Shown here: in pieces, positions 7,357 through 16,551 of the stretch
How positions within the stretch are numbered: the first letter of the stretch is position 1
Layout of the letters: the number at the start of each line of letters is the position of its first letter
Source of the DNA: an uncultured Lachnospiraceae bacterium
GTDB taxonomy: Bacteria > Bacillota > Clostridia > Lachnospirales > Lachnospiraceae
Assembly (NCBI GenBank): GCA_949287925.1
Contig: CASEIR010000072.1
Coordinates: 1 to 34,073 of the forward strand
Length of the DNA: 34,073 nucleotides
Reading direction: 5' to 3'
The notes under the pieces: model-generated
Told to the model about the DNA's origin: nothing
The model's input: only the letters and a program-made list of their open reading frames with translations
Databases searched by the model: none
Program-made: the position numbers and the translations under genes

Positions 7357-9393
7357 TTATTTTGATTTTGATTTTTGACCAGTTCTTCTGGCAGACGTAT
7401 TCTTATAAAAGACGGCTGCCCTGTCGTAACATGCCCGGAGCTGAGTTTCATTTCTCAGATTCTTGACCCCTTCCGTTCTGCCGATAATAAAACGATCCAG
7501 CTTCTCCATATAGTCCTCTGATGTGATCGTACCCTCAGCCACATAATTCAGACCTTTCTCCCAGCTGGCTGTCAGCTCCGGATTCAGCAATGAACGGATG
7601 GAATGATCCACCACATCATAGATCATCTCCCCTTCCATGGTAGGAGTCACAATCTGAGTCTTTTTATTTAAAGCAAGATATTTATTATGAAAGAGCTTCT
7701 TGAGAATTTCACCCCTGGTTGCGCTGGTACCGATCCCGCTCCCTTTGATCTGGGCTCTTAGTTCCTCATCCTCGATCAGCTGTCCTGCATTTTCCATAGC
7801 AAGGATCAAAGAACCGGAATTATAGCGCTTCGGAGGAGATGTTTTACCCTCCTTGATTTCCAGGGACTGCGCCGGAAGCACTGTCCCCTTCTTTAACGAT
7901 TGTATCGTCTGGAAAAAGGTGCCGTCAACACTTTTTTCTTCCTCCTCGTTATTCTCTCCATTCTCCCGCTTCTGTCCCGGAATTCCCGCAGCTTTCAGGT
8001 ACCCTTCTTCCGCCAGAATCTTAAAATTGGAGAAGAAGGCTTCCCCGCAGATATCCGTTATAACAGCAACCTTCTGATAAACCGCAGGCGGATAAAATAT
8101 ACTCAGGAATCTTCTGACAATCACATCATACACTTGTTCCGACAGCCGCGACAAAGATTTGAGTGCTCCCATACCCTGTCCTGTAGGAATAATAGCATAA
8201 TGGTCAGTAATCTGTTTATCATTGACGTAACGGGTTTTTTCCAGGCCTTTATGGCTTCCGAATCTTACAATATCATTCAAGTATTCTACCGCCGGCTCGT
8301 ATTTCATTAGTCCGTTCAGGTTCTTATGAATCTCTTTTGCAACTGCTGAAGACAGCACCCTTGCATCTGTTCTCGGATAAGTAACCAGTTTCTTTTCATA
8401 GAGTTCCTGGACAACACGCAGCGTTTCATCCGGACTGATCTTAAACCGTTTGGAACACTCATTCTGAAGCTCAGCCAGATTAAACAGCAGCGGCGGATTC
8501 TTCTTTTCCTTTTTCTTTTCTACGGATATTATCCGGCCCTGTACCGGCTCCTTTTGTCTCAGATACCGGATCAGTTCTTCTGCCTTTTCTCTTTCCTTGA
8601 ATCCATTTTCCTTATATAGCTCAAAGGATTCAAACCATATGGACCCCTTTACCGCTCTCCATTCTCCTTCAAAAGTCTGTCCGTTTTCTCCAAACTCTGC
8701 CACAACACGATAGAACGGCGTCTGCGCAAACTCCCGTATCTCCCGTTCTCTTCGCACCACCATTCCCAGCACGCAGGTCATTACCCTGCCCACTGATACG
8801 ACGGAATATTTTTTATTCAGATAATTTGCGATTCCATTTCCATATTTCAGAGTCAGAAGTCTGGAAAAATTAATTCCCATCAGATAATCTTCTTTGGCAC
8901 GCAGATAGGCGGACGCCGACAGATTATCATACTCCTTGAGATCCTTTGCCTCCCGGATTCCCCGTAGAATCTCTTCTTCTGTCTGGGAATCAATCCATAC
9001 CCTTCTTCGTTCCTTTCCTTCCACCTTCGCTTCTTGTTCCACCAGACGGTAGATATACTCCCCTTCTCTTCCGGAGTCGGTGCAGACATAGATTACATCC
9101 ACATCGTCCCGGTTCAGAAGTCCCGCAACGATCCGAAACTGCTTAGACACCTGGGGAATCACTTCATATTTGAATTCCTGCGGTATAAAAGGCAGAGTCG
9201 CAAGGCTCCACCTTTTCAGATTCGGATCGTATGCTTCCGGATAAGACATCGTCACCAGATGTCCAACGCACCAGGTAACGATTGCCTCCCCGGATTCCAA
9301 ATATCCGTCCTGTCTTTTTGTTTTTAATTTCAGCGCTTTTGCAAATTCCTGCGCTACGCTAGGTTTTTCGGCTATATATAATGCTTTCCCCAT
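7357..9393 (-). CDS. topB: DNA topoisomerase III-like type IA topoisomerase
   Basis: This 678-aa enzyme relaxes or decatenates DNA by a 5'-phosphotyrosine intermediate. The TOPRIM domain opens with YIAEKPSVAQEF (6-17) and contains CTDSGREGEYIYRL, with the REGE motif. The active-site tyrosine is Tyr339 in LVTYPRTDARVL. The usual 'SVGRVQTPTL' motif reads SVGRVMTCVLG (200-210), a divergence from canonical TopB that may mark a lineage paralog. No C-terminal zinc ribbon is visible; the tail is basic (TSARRTGQKSKSK). AAAGGAG is 13 nt from the ATG, an unusually long spacing, but homology supports this start. It follows ppk by 18 nt. Confidence 0.93.
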   Translation of the reverse strand: MGKALYIAEKPSVAQEFAKALKLKTKRQDGYLESGEAIVTWCVGHLVTMSYPEAYDPNLKRWSLATLPFIPQEFKYEVIPQVSKQFRIVAGLLNRDDVDVIYVCTDSGREGEYIYRLVEQEAKVEGKERRRVWIDSQTEEEILRGIREAKDLKEYDNLSASAYLRAKEDYLMGINFSRLLTLKYGNGIANYLNKKYSVVSVGRVMTCVLGMVVRREREIREFAQTPFYRVVAEFGENGQTFEGEWRAVKGSIWFESFELYKENGFKEREKAEELIRYLRQKEPVQGRIISVEKKKEKKNPPLLFNLAELQNECSKRFKISPDETLRVVQELYEKKLVTYPRTDARVLSSAVAKEIHKNLNGLMKYEPAVEYLNDIVRFGSHKGLEKTRYVNDKQITDHYAIIPTGQGMGALKSLSRLSEQVYDVIVRRFLSIFYPPAVYQKVAVITDICGEAFFSNFKILAEEGYLKAAGIPGQKRENGENNEEEEKSVDGTFFQTIQSLKKGTVLPAQSLEIKEGKTSPPKRYNSGSLILAMENAGQLIEDEELRAQIKGSGIGTSATRGEILKKLFHNKYLALNKKTQIVTPTMEGEMIYDVVDHSIRSLLNPELTASWEKGLNYVAEGTITSEDYMEKLDRFIIGRTEGVKNLRNETQLRACYDRAAVFYKNTSARRTGQKSKSK

Positions 9394-9411
9394 AGGATGT
9401 CATGTACTCCT

Positions 9412-11529
9412 TTATTTTCGAAAGAATCCCATCAGCTTCCTGAAAACAGAGTCCTCCGTTTCCGGCGCTTTCCGTTCTGCATGTAGTGCTTCTTCCATAA
9501 ATCTGGCCTGTGAGTCCACCAGAATCTCCGATTCTTTCTTCTTTCTGTAGGTGCCGTCGTTCTGCAGCACCCTGGCCTTTACATTATCGCTTAGCATCAC
9601 TTTCATATAATGATTGATCTGTCTTTTGATATTCTCATCCAGAATCGGGCAGGCCACTTCCACTCGTTTTTCTGTATTCCTGGTCATCATATCAGCTGAA
9701 CCGATGTAGATTTTCTGCTGTCCTCCAGTTCCAAAGATAAAGATACGGGGATGCTCCAGATACCTGCCTACGATACTCATAATGCGAATATTATCGGTAT
9801 ACCCCGTAACACCCGGGATGATGCAGCAGATTCCCCTGACGATCAGGTCAATCTTCACTCCGGCTCTGGACGCCTCGGAAATCTTTTTTATAAAGTCCAC
9901 ATCCGTCAGGGAATTCATCTTCATAATGATTCTGCCTTCCGAACCTTTGCGGATCTCTTCATCTATCAGCCGCAGCACTTTTGATTTCAGACCGGTGGGG
10001 GCAACCAGCAGATGATTATAGTTCCCATCCAGATTGCCGATGGACATATTTTTAAAGAACTCAGCGGCATCCTTCCCAATCTCCTGATTTGCCGTCATCA
10101 ACGAAAGATCTGTATACATCGCCGCCGTCTTCTCGTTATAGTTGCCGGTTCCAATCTGGGTAATATACTGGATTTCATTCCGGTTCCGGTAAGTAATCAG
10201 ACACAATTTAGAATGCACTTTGTATCCTTCGAATCCATAGATTACCCTGCAGCCGGCCTCTTCCATTCTCTCGGACCATTCAATGTTATTCTGTTCATCA
10301 AACCTTGCCCGCAGTTCGATCAGTACCGTAACTTCCTTCCCGTTTTCCGCAGCCGCACAGAGATACTCTACCAGCCTTGCCTTTTTGGCCAGCCGGTATA
10401 TGGTAATCTTGATCGTCATGACATTCGGATCCGTAGACGCCTCCTTAATCAGCCTCAGGAACGGATTCATACTCTCATAAGGATAGAATAACAGAATATC
10501 TTTTTTCTTAATCTGCTTCATCATGCTTCCATCCTGGACCGCTGCAGAATTCTGGGGTGTAAAGGCAGGGTATGTCAGCGAACGCTTCATGGCATCCGGC
10601 AGATTGCCGCTGATACCGAACATATAAGAGAGCTTCATAGGCATCTTCGTACGGAAAATCTGCTTGGGCTCGATCTGGAATTTGTCGCAGAAATACTTCT
10701 CCATCTCCGGTTTCAGCTTCTCTGCCGTCTCCAGGCGGACTACCGCCATACGGCGACGTTTATGAAGCGTCTGCTTCATCAGGCAGCGGAAATCATCGGT
10801 GACTTCCAGCGACTCATCATCCGGTGTGATATCGGCATTGCGGGTCACACATATATAATTTGCCTCAGATACGTCATACTGGGCAAACACCAGATTCAGA
10901 TATTCCATAATCACTTTCTCCATCCGGATATAACGGATGTCATGTCCCGGCAGATATAATACGTCGGAAATAAATTGAGGAACAGGAACCAGTCCCAGTG
11001 TATTAATATTTTTCGAAGATTTATCCTTTGCAGTCAGATTCGCCGTTACATAGATCTCTTTGTTCAGCAGATGGGGAAACGGATGATTCGCGTCCACGAT
11101 CTGAGGAGACAGAACCGGAAGCACCTGCTCTTTAAAATATTTCTTCACATATTTCTTTTCCTGCTGTTCCAGCTCTTTATAGTCCAGGCCGCACACTCCA
11201 TAAGGGTGCAGCTGCTTCTTTATATCTGCATAAGTCTTGTCCCTCTCCTTATACAGAGGCGCTACCGTTTCAAAGATCTGATCCAGCTGTTCCCGGGGCG
11301 TCATTCCGGAACGTCTGTCTCTGGTATTCGCGTCTGTGTGCGCCATATCAAACAAACTTCCCACCCGGATCATAAAAAACTCATCCAGATTACTGGTAAA
11401 AATGGCGACAAACTTCATCCGCTCCAGAAGGGGAACGGTCTCATCCTGCGCTTCCTCCAGTACTCTGTGATTAAACTTAAGCCATGATAGCTCCCGGTTT
11501 TGTGTATAATTCAATATTTCTTTATCCAT
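9412..11529 (-). CDS. ppk1: Polyphosphate kinase 1
   Basis: This 705-aa enzyme reversibly polymerises the gamma phosphate of ATP into inorganic polyphosphate. Domains in order: N-terminal helical domain (NRELSWLKFNHRVLEEA, 11-27; FTSNLDEFFMIRVG, 44-57), a middle domain, and two phospholipase D-like domains. Catalytic His439 lies in GYKVHSKLCL; RARFDEQNNIEW (407-418), QIGTGNYNEKTA and the later FGTGGQQKIYIGSADMM are family hallmarks. Length is typical. It is the first gene of the probable operon through mgsA. The start is supported by AAGGTG about 11 nt upstream and by homology. Confidence 0.96.
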   Translation of the reverse strand: MDKEILNYTQNRELSWLKFNHRVLEEAQDETVPLLERMKFVAIFTSNLDEFFMIRVGSLFDMAHTDANTRDRRSGMTPREQLDQIFETVAPLYKERDKTYADIKKQLHPYGVCGLDYKELEQQEKKYVKKYFKEQVLPVLSPQIVDANHPFPHLLNKEIYVTANLTAKDKSSKNINTLGLVPVPQFISDVLYLPGHDIRYIRMEKVIMEYLNLVFAQYDVSEANYICVTRNADITPDDESLEVTDDFRCLMKQTLHKRRRMAVVRLETAEKLKPEMEKYFCDKFQIEPKQIFRTKMPMKLSYMFGISGNLPDAMKRSLTYPAFTPQNSAAVQDGSMMKQIKKKDILLFYPYESMNPFLRLIKEASTDPNVMTIKITIYRLAKKARLVEYLCAAAENGKEVTVLIELRARFDEQNNIEWSERMEEAGCRVIYGFEGYKVHSKLCLITYRNRNEIQYITQIGTGNYNEKTAAMYTDLSLMTANQEIGKDAAEFFKNMSIGNLDGNYNHLLVAPTGLKSKVLRLIDEEIRKGSEGRIIMKMNSLTDVDFIKKISEASRAGVKIDLIVRGICCIIPGVTGYTDNIRIMSIVGRYLEHPRIFIFGTGGQQKIYIGSADMMTRNTEKRVEVACPILDENIKRQINHYMKVMLSDNVKARVLQNDGTYRKKKESEILVDSQARFMEEALHAERKAPETEDSVFRKLMGFFRK

Positions 11530-11575
11530 ATATACAGACGCACCTTTCTCCTTTTTCTTGGAAACTATTTCTTAT

Positions 11576-11604
11576 ATTTTACCATCAGTTATTCCGAATG
11601 TATA
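11576..11604 (-). promoter_or_regulatory. Candidate promoter of the ppk1-topB-...-mgsA operon
   Basis: On the minus strand TATACA (11599-11604) and TAAAAT (11576-11581) are separated by 17 nt, just downstream of the asd terminator. The -35 is only a fair match. Confidence 0.4.
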
Positions 11605-11609
11605 GAGTT

Positions 11610-11644
11610 TCATAAAAATGAGGCTGTCCAAAAAACAGCCTCAT
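11610..11644 (-). terminator. Terminator after asd
   Basis: A 10-bp perfect stem, ATGAGGCTGT (11618-11627) with ACAGCCTCAT (11635-11644), has a 7-nt loop and is followed on the minus strand by TTTTTATG. It begins five bases after the asd stop codon. Confidence 0.88.
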
Positions 11645-11648
11645 ACTT

Positions 11649-12734
11649 CTATTTTTTCTGTATATATCCCTTCGCAGTCAGAGCTTCCGCACAAAGCACC
11701 GCTCCGCCGGCTGCGCCTCTTACCGTATTGTGAGACAGGCCGATAAACTTGTAATCATAGATGGAATCCTCTCTCAGACGGCCAATGGAAACTCCCATTC
11801 CCTTTTCATAATCCACATCCAGAGTGACCTGCGGACGATTGTCCTCTTCCATGTAACGCACAAACTGCTTTGGCGCGCTGGGCAGTTCCGCCTCCTGTGG
11901 GAACCCTTTATAATTCACCAGCTTTTCAATCAGCTGTTCCTTGGTAGGTTTCTTCGCAAACCGGATAAATACCGCAGCCGTATGTCCGTTCAGAACCGGC
12001 ACGCGGACGCACTGGCAGGTGATCTTCGGAAGTTCTGCCTTTACGATCTGTCCGTTCTCCACCTTGCCCAGGACACGCAGAGGCTCCTGCTCACTCTTCT
12101 CTTCTTCACCGCCGATATAGGGGATGATGTTTTCCACCATCTCCGGCCAGTCCTTAAAGGTCTTTCCGGCGCCGGATATTGCCTGGTATGTGGTAGCAAC
12201 CACTTCTACAGGCTCAAATTCTCTCCAAGCTGCAAGGCAGGGTGCATAGCTCTGGATAGAGCAGTTGGGCTTAACCGCAATAAATCCACGGGTGGTTCCC
12301 AGGCGTTTCTTCTGGTCTGCAATCACATCGAAATGCTCAATATTAATCTCCGGCACTACCATCGGCACATCCGGCGTCCAGCGGTGCGCGCTGTTATTAG
12401 ACATGACCGGTGTCTCCGTCTTCGCATATGCTTCTTCAATAGCCCGGATCTCATCCTTACTCATATCCACGGCGCTGAATACAAAATCAACAGTTTCCGC
12501 CACCTTCTCCACTTCATTGACATTGTATACTACCAATTTTTTCACGGCTTCCGGCATAGGAGTCGTCATTTTCCATCGGTCTCCTACCGCCTCTTCATAT
12601 GTCTTTCCTGCAGAGCGCGGGCTGGCAGCTACTGTTACCACCTCAAACCAGGGATGATTTTCCAGCAGCGAAATAAAACGCTGTCCTACCATACCGGTTG
12701 CTCCCAGGATACCTACTTTTAACTTCTGTTCCAT
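11649..12734 (-). CDS. asd: Aspartate-semialdehyde dehydrogenase
   Basis: This 361-aa cytoplasmic enzyme reduces aspartyl phosphate to aspartate semialdehyde, the branch to lysine/diaminopimelate, methionine and threonine. Features: NADP-binding GATGMVGQR (11-19), the SNNSAHRW segment (112-119), catalytic Cys158 in VKPNCSIQ, and the NGHTAAVFIRF region with the catalytic His. The sequence resembles the archaeal/fungal-type enzyme, which is common in Clostridia, rather than the E. coli type. It follows argH by 16 nt with a good GGAG site and ends the queH-argH-asd transcript. Confidence 0.95.
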   Translation of the reverse strand: MEQKLKVGILGATGMVGQRFISLLENHPWFEVVTVAASPRSAGKTYEEAVGDRWKMTTPMPEAVKKLVVYNVNEVEKVAETVDFVFSAVDMSKDEIRAIEEAYAKTETPVMSNNSAHRWTPDVPMVVPEINIEHFDVIADQKKRLGTTRGFIAVKPNCSIQSYAPCLAAWREFEPVEVVATTYQAISGAGKTFKDWPEMVENIIPYIGGEEEKSEQEPLRVLGKVENGQIVKAELPKITCQCVRVPVLNGHTAAVFIRFAKKPTKEQLIEKLVNYKGFPQEAELPSAPKQFVRYMEEDNRPQVTLDVDYEKGMGVSIGRLREDSIYDYKFIGLSHNTVRGAAGGAVLCAEALTAKGYIQKK

Positions 12735-12750
12735 TCTTTCCTTCTCCTTT

Positions 12751-14130
12751 TTAATATTCTTCCATATATTTTCTGTAAATCTCCAGAGTCTCTTTCATCG
12801 CCGTCTTTCCGGGCGCTCCTGTGGTCATCCGCTTATTTACACAGGTTTCCATACTGATGGCCAGATAAATATCTTCTTCAAATACCGGAGATATCTTCTG
12901 ATATTCTTCAATCGGCAGTTCATCTAAGGCAATTCCTTTTTCAATACAAAGAAGTACCAGCTGCCCTACGATCCCGTGGGCATCCCGGAATGCCACTCCA
13001 TGGTTCACCAAATAATCTGCCGCATCGGTGGCATTCGTAAATCCATGTCTGGCGCTGTCCTTCATCCTTTCCACGTTAAATTGCATGGTTCGCATCATCC
13101 CCGTAAAAAGTGTCAGACAGTTTTTTGCCGTATCAATAGCGTCAAAAGCCCACTCTTTGTCTTCCTGCATATCTTTATTATAGGCCAGCGGAATTCCCTT
13201 CATGGATACCAGCAGCGCCTGCAGCGCTCCATATACCCGTCCGGTCTTTCCACGTACCAGTTCCGCGATATCCGGATTCTTCTTCTGGGGCATAATACTG
13301 CTTCCGGTGCTGTAAGCATCATCAATCTCCACAAAGCGGTATTCATTGGAATTCCAGATGATCACCTCTTCGGAGAAACGGCTCAGATGCATCATGATAA
13401 TAGACAGAGCCGCCAGAAGTTCCAGCAGATAATCCCTGTCGGATACTCCATCCATACTGTTCAGCGTAGGCCCGGAAAAGCCCAGAAGTCTTGCAGTATA
13501 CGCCCGGTCCAGAGGGTAGGTGGTCCCTGCCAGCGCGCCAGAACCCAGCGGACAGGTATTCATCCTTTTATAAATATCTCTCAGACGTTCATGATCCCGT
13601 TTGAACATTTCAAAATAAGCTCCCATATGATGGGCAAGTGTAATGGGCTGCGCTTTCTGCAGATGGGTAAAGCCGGGCATATAAGTGTCAACATTCTCTT
13701 CCATAATAGACAAAATTGCATGAAGCAGTTCCTCGATCAAGTTATCCAGAAGATTCACTTCATCCCGGGTGTATAGCTTCATGTCCAGCGCCACCTGGTC
13801 ATTCCGGCTCCTGCCGGTATGTAACTTCTTTCCTGGTTCTCCGATCCGGTCAATCAGCGTTGCTTCTACAAAGCTGTGGATATCTTCATACTGCTCGGAA
13901 ATCTCCAGCTTTCCCTTCTCTACGTCGTCCAGAATCCTTTCCAGCCCTTCAATGATCTTCTCTTTCTCCAGGTCTGTAAGAATGCCCTGTCTTGCCAGCA
14001 TCATGACATGGGCAATACTGCCCCGGATATCTTCTGCATATAATCGTTTATCAAATCTAATAGACGCGTTAAAATTGTAAACCAGCTGGTCCGTTTCCTT
14101 TGTAAAACGGCCGCCCCATAACTGTGCCAT
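12751..14130 (-). CDS. argH: Argininosuccinate lyase
   Basis: This 459-aa cytoplasmic enzyme cleaves argininosuccinate to arginine and fumarate, the last step of arginine synthesis. It opens with LWGGRF; HTGRSRNDQ (104-112) is the substrate loop, GFTHLQKAQP (153-162) carries the conserved Thr-His, and GSSIMPQKKNPD (276-287) is the fumarase/lyase signature with the catalytic serine. Length matches the family. No argG is adjacent; the gene sits between queH and asd with 15-16 nt gaps, so the operon mixes amino acid and tRNA-modification functions. Confidence 0.97.
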   Translation of the reverse strand: MAQLWGGRFTKETDQLVYNFNASIRFDKRLYAEDIRGSIAHVMMLARQGILTDLEKEKIIEGLERILDDVEKGKLEISEQYEDIHSFVEATLIDRIGEPGKKLHTGRSRNDQVALDMKLYTRDEVNLLDNLIEELLHAILSIMEENVDTYMPGFTHLQKAQPITLAHHMGAYFEMFKRDHERLRDIYKRMNTCPLGSGALAGTTYPLDRAYTARLLGFSGPTLNSMDGVSDRDYLLELLAALSIIMMHLSRFSEEVIIWNSNEYRFVEIDDAYSTGSSIMPQKKNPDIAELVRGKTGRVYGALQALLVSMKGIPLAYNKDMQEDKEWAFDAIDTAKNCLTLFTGMMRTMQFNVERMKDSARHGFTNATDAADYLVNHGVAFRDAHGIVGQLVLLCIEKGIALDELPIEEYQKISPVFEEDIYLAISMETCVNKRMTTGAPGKTAMKETLEIYRKYMEEY

Positions 14131-14145
14131 GGACTTTCTTCCTTT

Positions 14146-14760
14146 CTATTTTTCATTACGGATCGAAAACTCACATCCGCAGTAATCCTGCCGGTATAAG
14201 CCGAATTCCTTCGAAAGCTCGATCGATCTCTTATAGCCATTCTTCTTTTTAAAATCCGAGGGAAGATATCGGACCTGATATTCCTTCTCCAGACGGGCGC
14301 CGATCTCATTCAGCCGCGCCGCATTCTTCAGAGGGCTGATACTCAAAGTGGTGGTGAAATATTCAAAACCGCCTTCTTCTGCGATTCTGGCCGTCTCTCT
14401 CAACCGGAACTCGTAGCACTTCAGACAACGAGCGCCGCCTTCCTTTACATCTTCCAGTCCTTTGGCCATCTCATAAAACCGGTCCTTATCATAAGTGCCT
14501 GCGATAAATGAGACGGGGTATTTTCCTTTCATCTTCCCGATCAGCGTCTGCTGTTCCAGAATTCGTTTGGTATACTCACTTTCCGGATAAATATTCGGAT
14601 TGTAATAGAATACAGTGATATAAAAATAATTACTCAGATATTCCAGCACATAGCTGCTGCAAGGTGCACAACAGCTGTGCAGCAGAAGAGACGGCGCCCG
14701 ATTCTCCTTTTCCAGAAGACTCAGTATCTTATCCAATTCTTTCTGATAATTCATCTGCAT
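14146..14760 (-). CDS. queH: Epoxyqueuosine reductase QueH
   Basis: This is a protein of about 204 aa of the QueH (formerly DUF208) family, which reduces epoxyqueuosine to queuosine in tRNA, replacing QueG. Diagnostic cysteines: LLHSCCAPCSS near residue 30 (adjacent CC and CxxC), RCLKCYEFRL mid-protein and YCGCEFS near the C terminus, together the ligands for an iron-sulfur cluster and a second metal site. YYNPNIYPESEY is a family motif. Three starts are possible (GTG 14763, ATG 14760, ATG 14754) behind GAGGAG; the middle one is listed. It is the first gene after a near-consensus promoter and is followed by argH. Confidence 0.93.
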   Translation of the reverse strand: MQMNYQKELDKILSLLEKENRAPSLLLHSCCAPCSSYVLEYLSNYFYITVFYYNPNIYPESEYTKRILEQQTLIGKMKGKYPVSFIAGTYDKDRFYEMAKGLEDVKEGGARCLKCYEFRLRETARIAEEGGFEYFTTTLSISPLKNAARLNEIGARLEKEYQVRYLPSDFKKKNGYKRSIELSKEFGLYRQDYCGCEFSIRNEK

Positions 14761-14798
14761 CACTCTCCTCAGACAGATCTTGAGTGTTATACCCTTGA

Positions 14799-14827
14799 AT
14801 TATACTCGTTTCCGGGAATTCTGACAA
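14799..14827 (-). promoter_or_regulatory. Sigma-A promoter of queH-argH-asd
   Basis: On the minus strand TTGTCA (14822-14827) and a perfect TATAAT (14799-14804) are separated by 17 nt, in the divergent region facing the ABC transporter genes. Confidence 0.85.
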
Positions 14828-14893
14828 GTGCAATCCGGCACGAAATCCCAATATTTGCATAAAATAGTGTATAGTCAATCCGGGAGGTCCCTT

Positions 14894-15661
14894 ATGGAAC
14901 AAGTATTAGAGCTGAAGCACATCCATTATTCTTATCATACTTTAAATGGAGAAACTCCTGCCCTGACAGACATTTCATTTTCCGCAGAAAAAGGAGAGTT
15001 CATCGCGGTTGTCGGGCCGTCTGGCTGCGGCAAAACCACACTTTTATCCATTATCGCAGGTCTGTTGGAGCCAGAAAAAGGACTGGTAAAAATTAATGGA
15101 AGATACGTAAGAGACAGTGTTACCAATGTGGGATATATGCTGCAGCACGACGAGCTGTTTGAATGGAGAAGTATTTACAATAATGTGGTCCTTGGTTTGG
15201 AGGTCCAGCATATGATGACTGCCAGGACAAAAGAACGGGCGCATGAACTGCTGGATTTCTACGGATTGAAGCAATTCAAGAATTCCCGGCCATCTCAGCT
15301 GTCCGGCGGAATGCGTCAGAGGGCGGCTCTGATCCGTACCCTGGTTCTGGAACCGGATCTTCTACTCCTGGATGAACCATTCTCTGCCTTGGATTATCAG
15401 ACCAGACTAAACGTTGGAGATGACATCGGGCAGATCCTGCGAAAAGAGAAGAAATCTGCCATACTGGTCACTCACGATCTGTCCGAAGCCATATCTCTGG
15501 CAGACCGGGTCATCATCCTGTCCAAACGGCCGGCATCCATTATCCAGACCATCCCTCTGATATTCCAGCTGGAGGAAGATACTCCCCTGAACCGCCGGAA
15601 CGCGCCGGAATTTAAAACCTATTTTAATCTGATCTGGAAGGAGTTGAACAGCAATGAATGA
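14894..15661 (+). CDS. ABC transporter ATP-binding protein (nitrate/sulfonate/taurine type)
   Basis: This is a 255-aa ATPase. Walker A GPSGCGKTT (41-49), Q-loop in YMLQHDELFEW (81-91), signature QLSGGMRQR (135-143), Walker B LLLLDEP (156-162), D-loop SALD and switch VTHDLSEA. It belongs to the SsuB/TauB/ThiZ-like group that energises import with a TauC-type permease. ATG 14894 is preferred over an upstream in-frame ATG at 14828 because GGGAGG sits 6 nt before it and homology starts there. The permease gene overlaps its end by 8 nt. No substrate-binding protein is encoded here, so the substrate is unknown. Confidence 0.9.
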   Translation: MEQVLELKHIHYSYHTLNGETPALTDISFSAEKGEFIAVVGPSGCGKTTLLSIIAGLLEPEKGLVKINGRYVRDSVTNVGYMLQHDELFEWRSIYNNVVLGLEVQHMMTARTKERAHELLDFYGLKQFKNSRPSQLSGGMRQRAALIRTLVLEPDLLLLDEPFSALDYQTRLNVGDDIGQILRKEKKSAILVTHDLSEAISLADRVIILSKRPASIIQTIPLIFQLEEDTPLNRRNAPEFKTYFNLIWKELNSNE

Positions 15662-16451
15662 CTTATCTGCAGGACAGGAAGATTATCTTCGCCAACACCG
15701 GAAACACCGGCGGATCGTCTGTATTTCCCGAATTCTGATCCTGCTCAGTTTCTTATTTATCTGGGAATTTACCGCTAACGTAGGAATCATTGATTCCTTT
15801 ATTTTCAGCAGTCCCTCCAAAATTGCGCTCTGCTTCTGGGATATGACTGCCGATGGATCTATCTTCATCCATATAGGTGTTACTCTATATGAAACTCTGA
15901 TCAGTTTCCTGCTTGTAATTATCGTCAGCATTCTGGCTGCCGTGGTTCTCTGGTTCAGCCCGAAACTCTCAGAAATTCTGGATCCCTATCTGGTGGTATT
16001 AAACAGTCTGCCCAAATCAGCTCTTGCTCCTCTGTTGATCGTATGGCTGGGCGCCACACAGACCACTATTATCGTAGCCGGTATGTCGGTAGCCATCTTC
16101 GGCGGTATCCTAAGCCTATACTCTAGCTTTATGACCGTGGATCCCGGTAAAATCAAGCTGATCTATACACTTGGAGGCACCCGGTTCCACGCCATGACAA
16201 AAGTAGTAATCCCAAGCTCCGTCCCCGCTATTATCAGTAATATGAAAGTCAATATCGGACTATGCCTGGTTGGTGTCATCATCGGAGAATTCCTGGCAGC
16301 GCGCAATGGGCTGGGATATCTCATCATCTATTCCAGCCAGGTCTTCAAGATGGATTGGTTGATTATGTCAATATTCCTTCTCTGTATCATGGCTATGGGA
16401 CTGTACGCAGTGATCGGCGCTGTCGAAAAAGTATGTAAAAAACGATTTTAA
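15654..16451 (+). CDS. ABC transporter permease (SsuC/TauC type)
   Basis: This 265-aa membrane protein has about six transmembrane segments. After a short basic N terminus comes the first helix (ISRILILLSFLFIWEF), the family region IFSSPSKI, and the permease EAA-like loop in TLGGTRFHAMTKVVIPSSVPAIISNMK, which couples to the ATPase. GEFLAARNGLGYLI near the C terminus is typical of sulfonate/taurine/thiamine-precursor permeases. It overlaps the ATPase gene by 8 nt. The usual third gene, a periplasmic-type or lipoprotein binding component, is absent on both sides. Confidence 0.9.
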   Translation: MNDLSAGQEDYLRQHRKHRRIVCISRILILLSFLFIWEFTANVGIIDSFIFSSPSKIALCFWDMTADGSIFIHIGVTLYETLISFLLVIIVSILAAVVLWFSPKLSEILDPYLVVLNSLPKSALAPLLIVWLGATQTTIIVAGMSVAIFGGILSLYSSFMTVDPGKIKLIYTLGGTRFHAMTKVVIPSSVPAIISNMKVNIGLCLVGVIIGEFLAARNGLGYLIIYSSQVFKMDWLIMSIFLLCIMAMGLYAVIGAVEKVCKKRF

Positions 16452-16551
16452 TCTCCGGAAAGATACTTAATTTTTTCTGAACATCGTTGATTTCTGATTC
16501 TGAAGACTTCATACTGTAATTATAAACAGATCAGAAAGTGAGTGAGTGCCA

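Noticed and set aside
11730-12722. 330-codon open frame opposite asd
   Set aside because: It mirrors the asd codons, and asd has its catalytic motifs intact.
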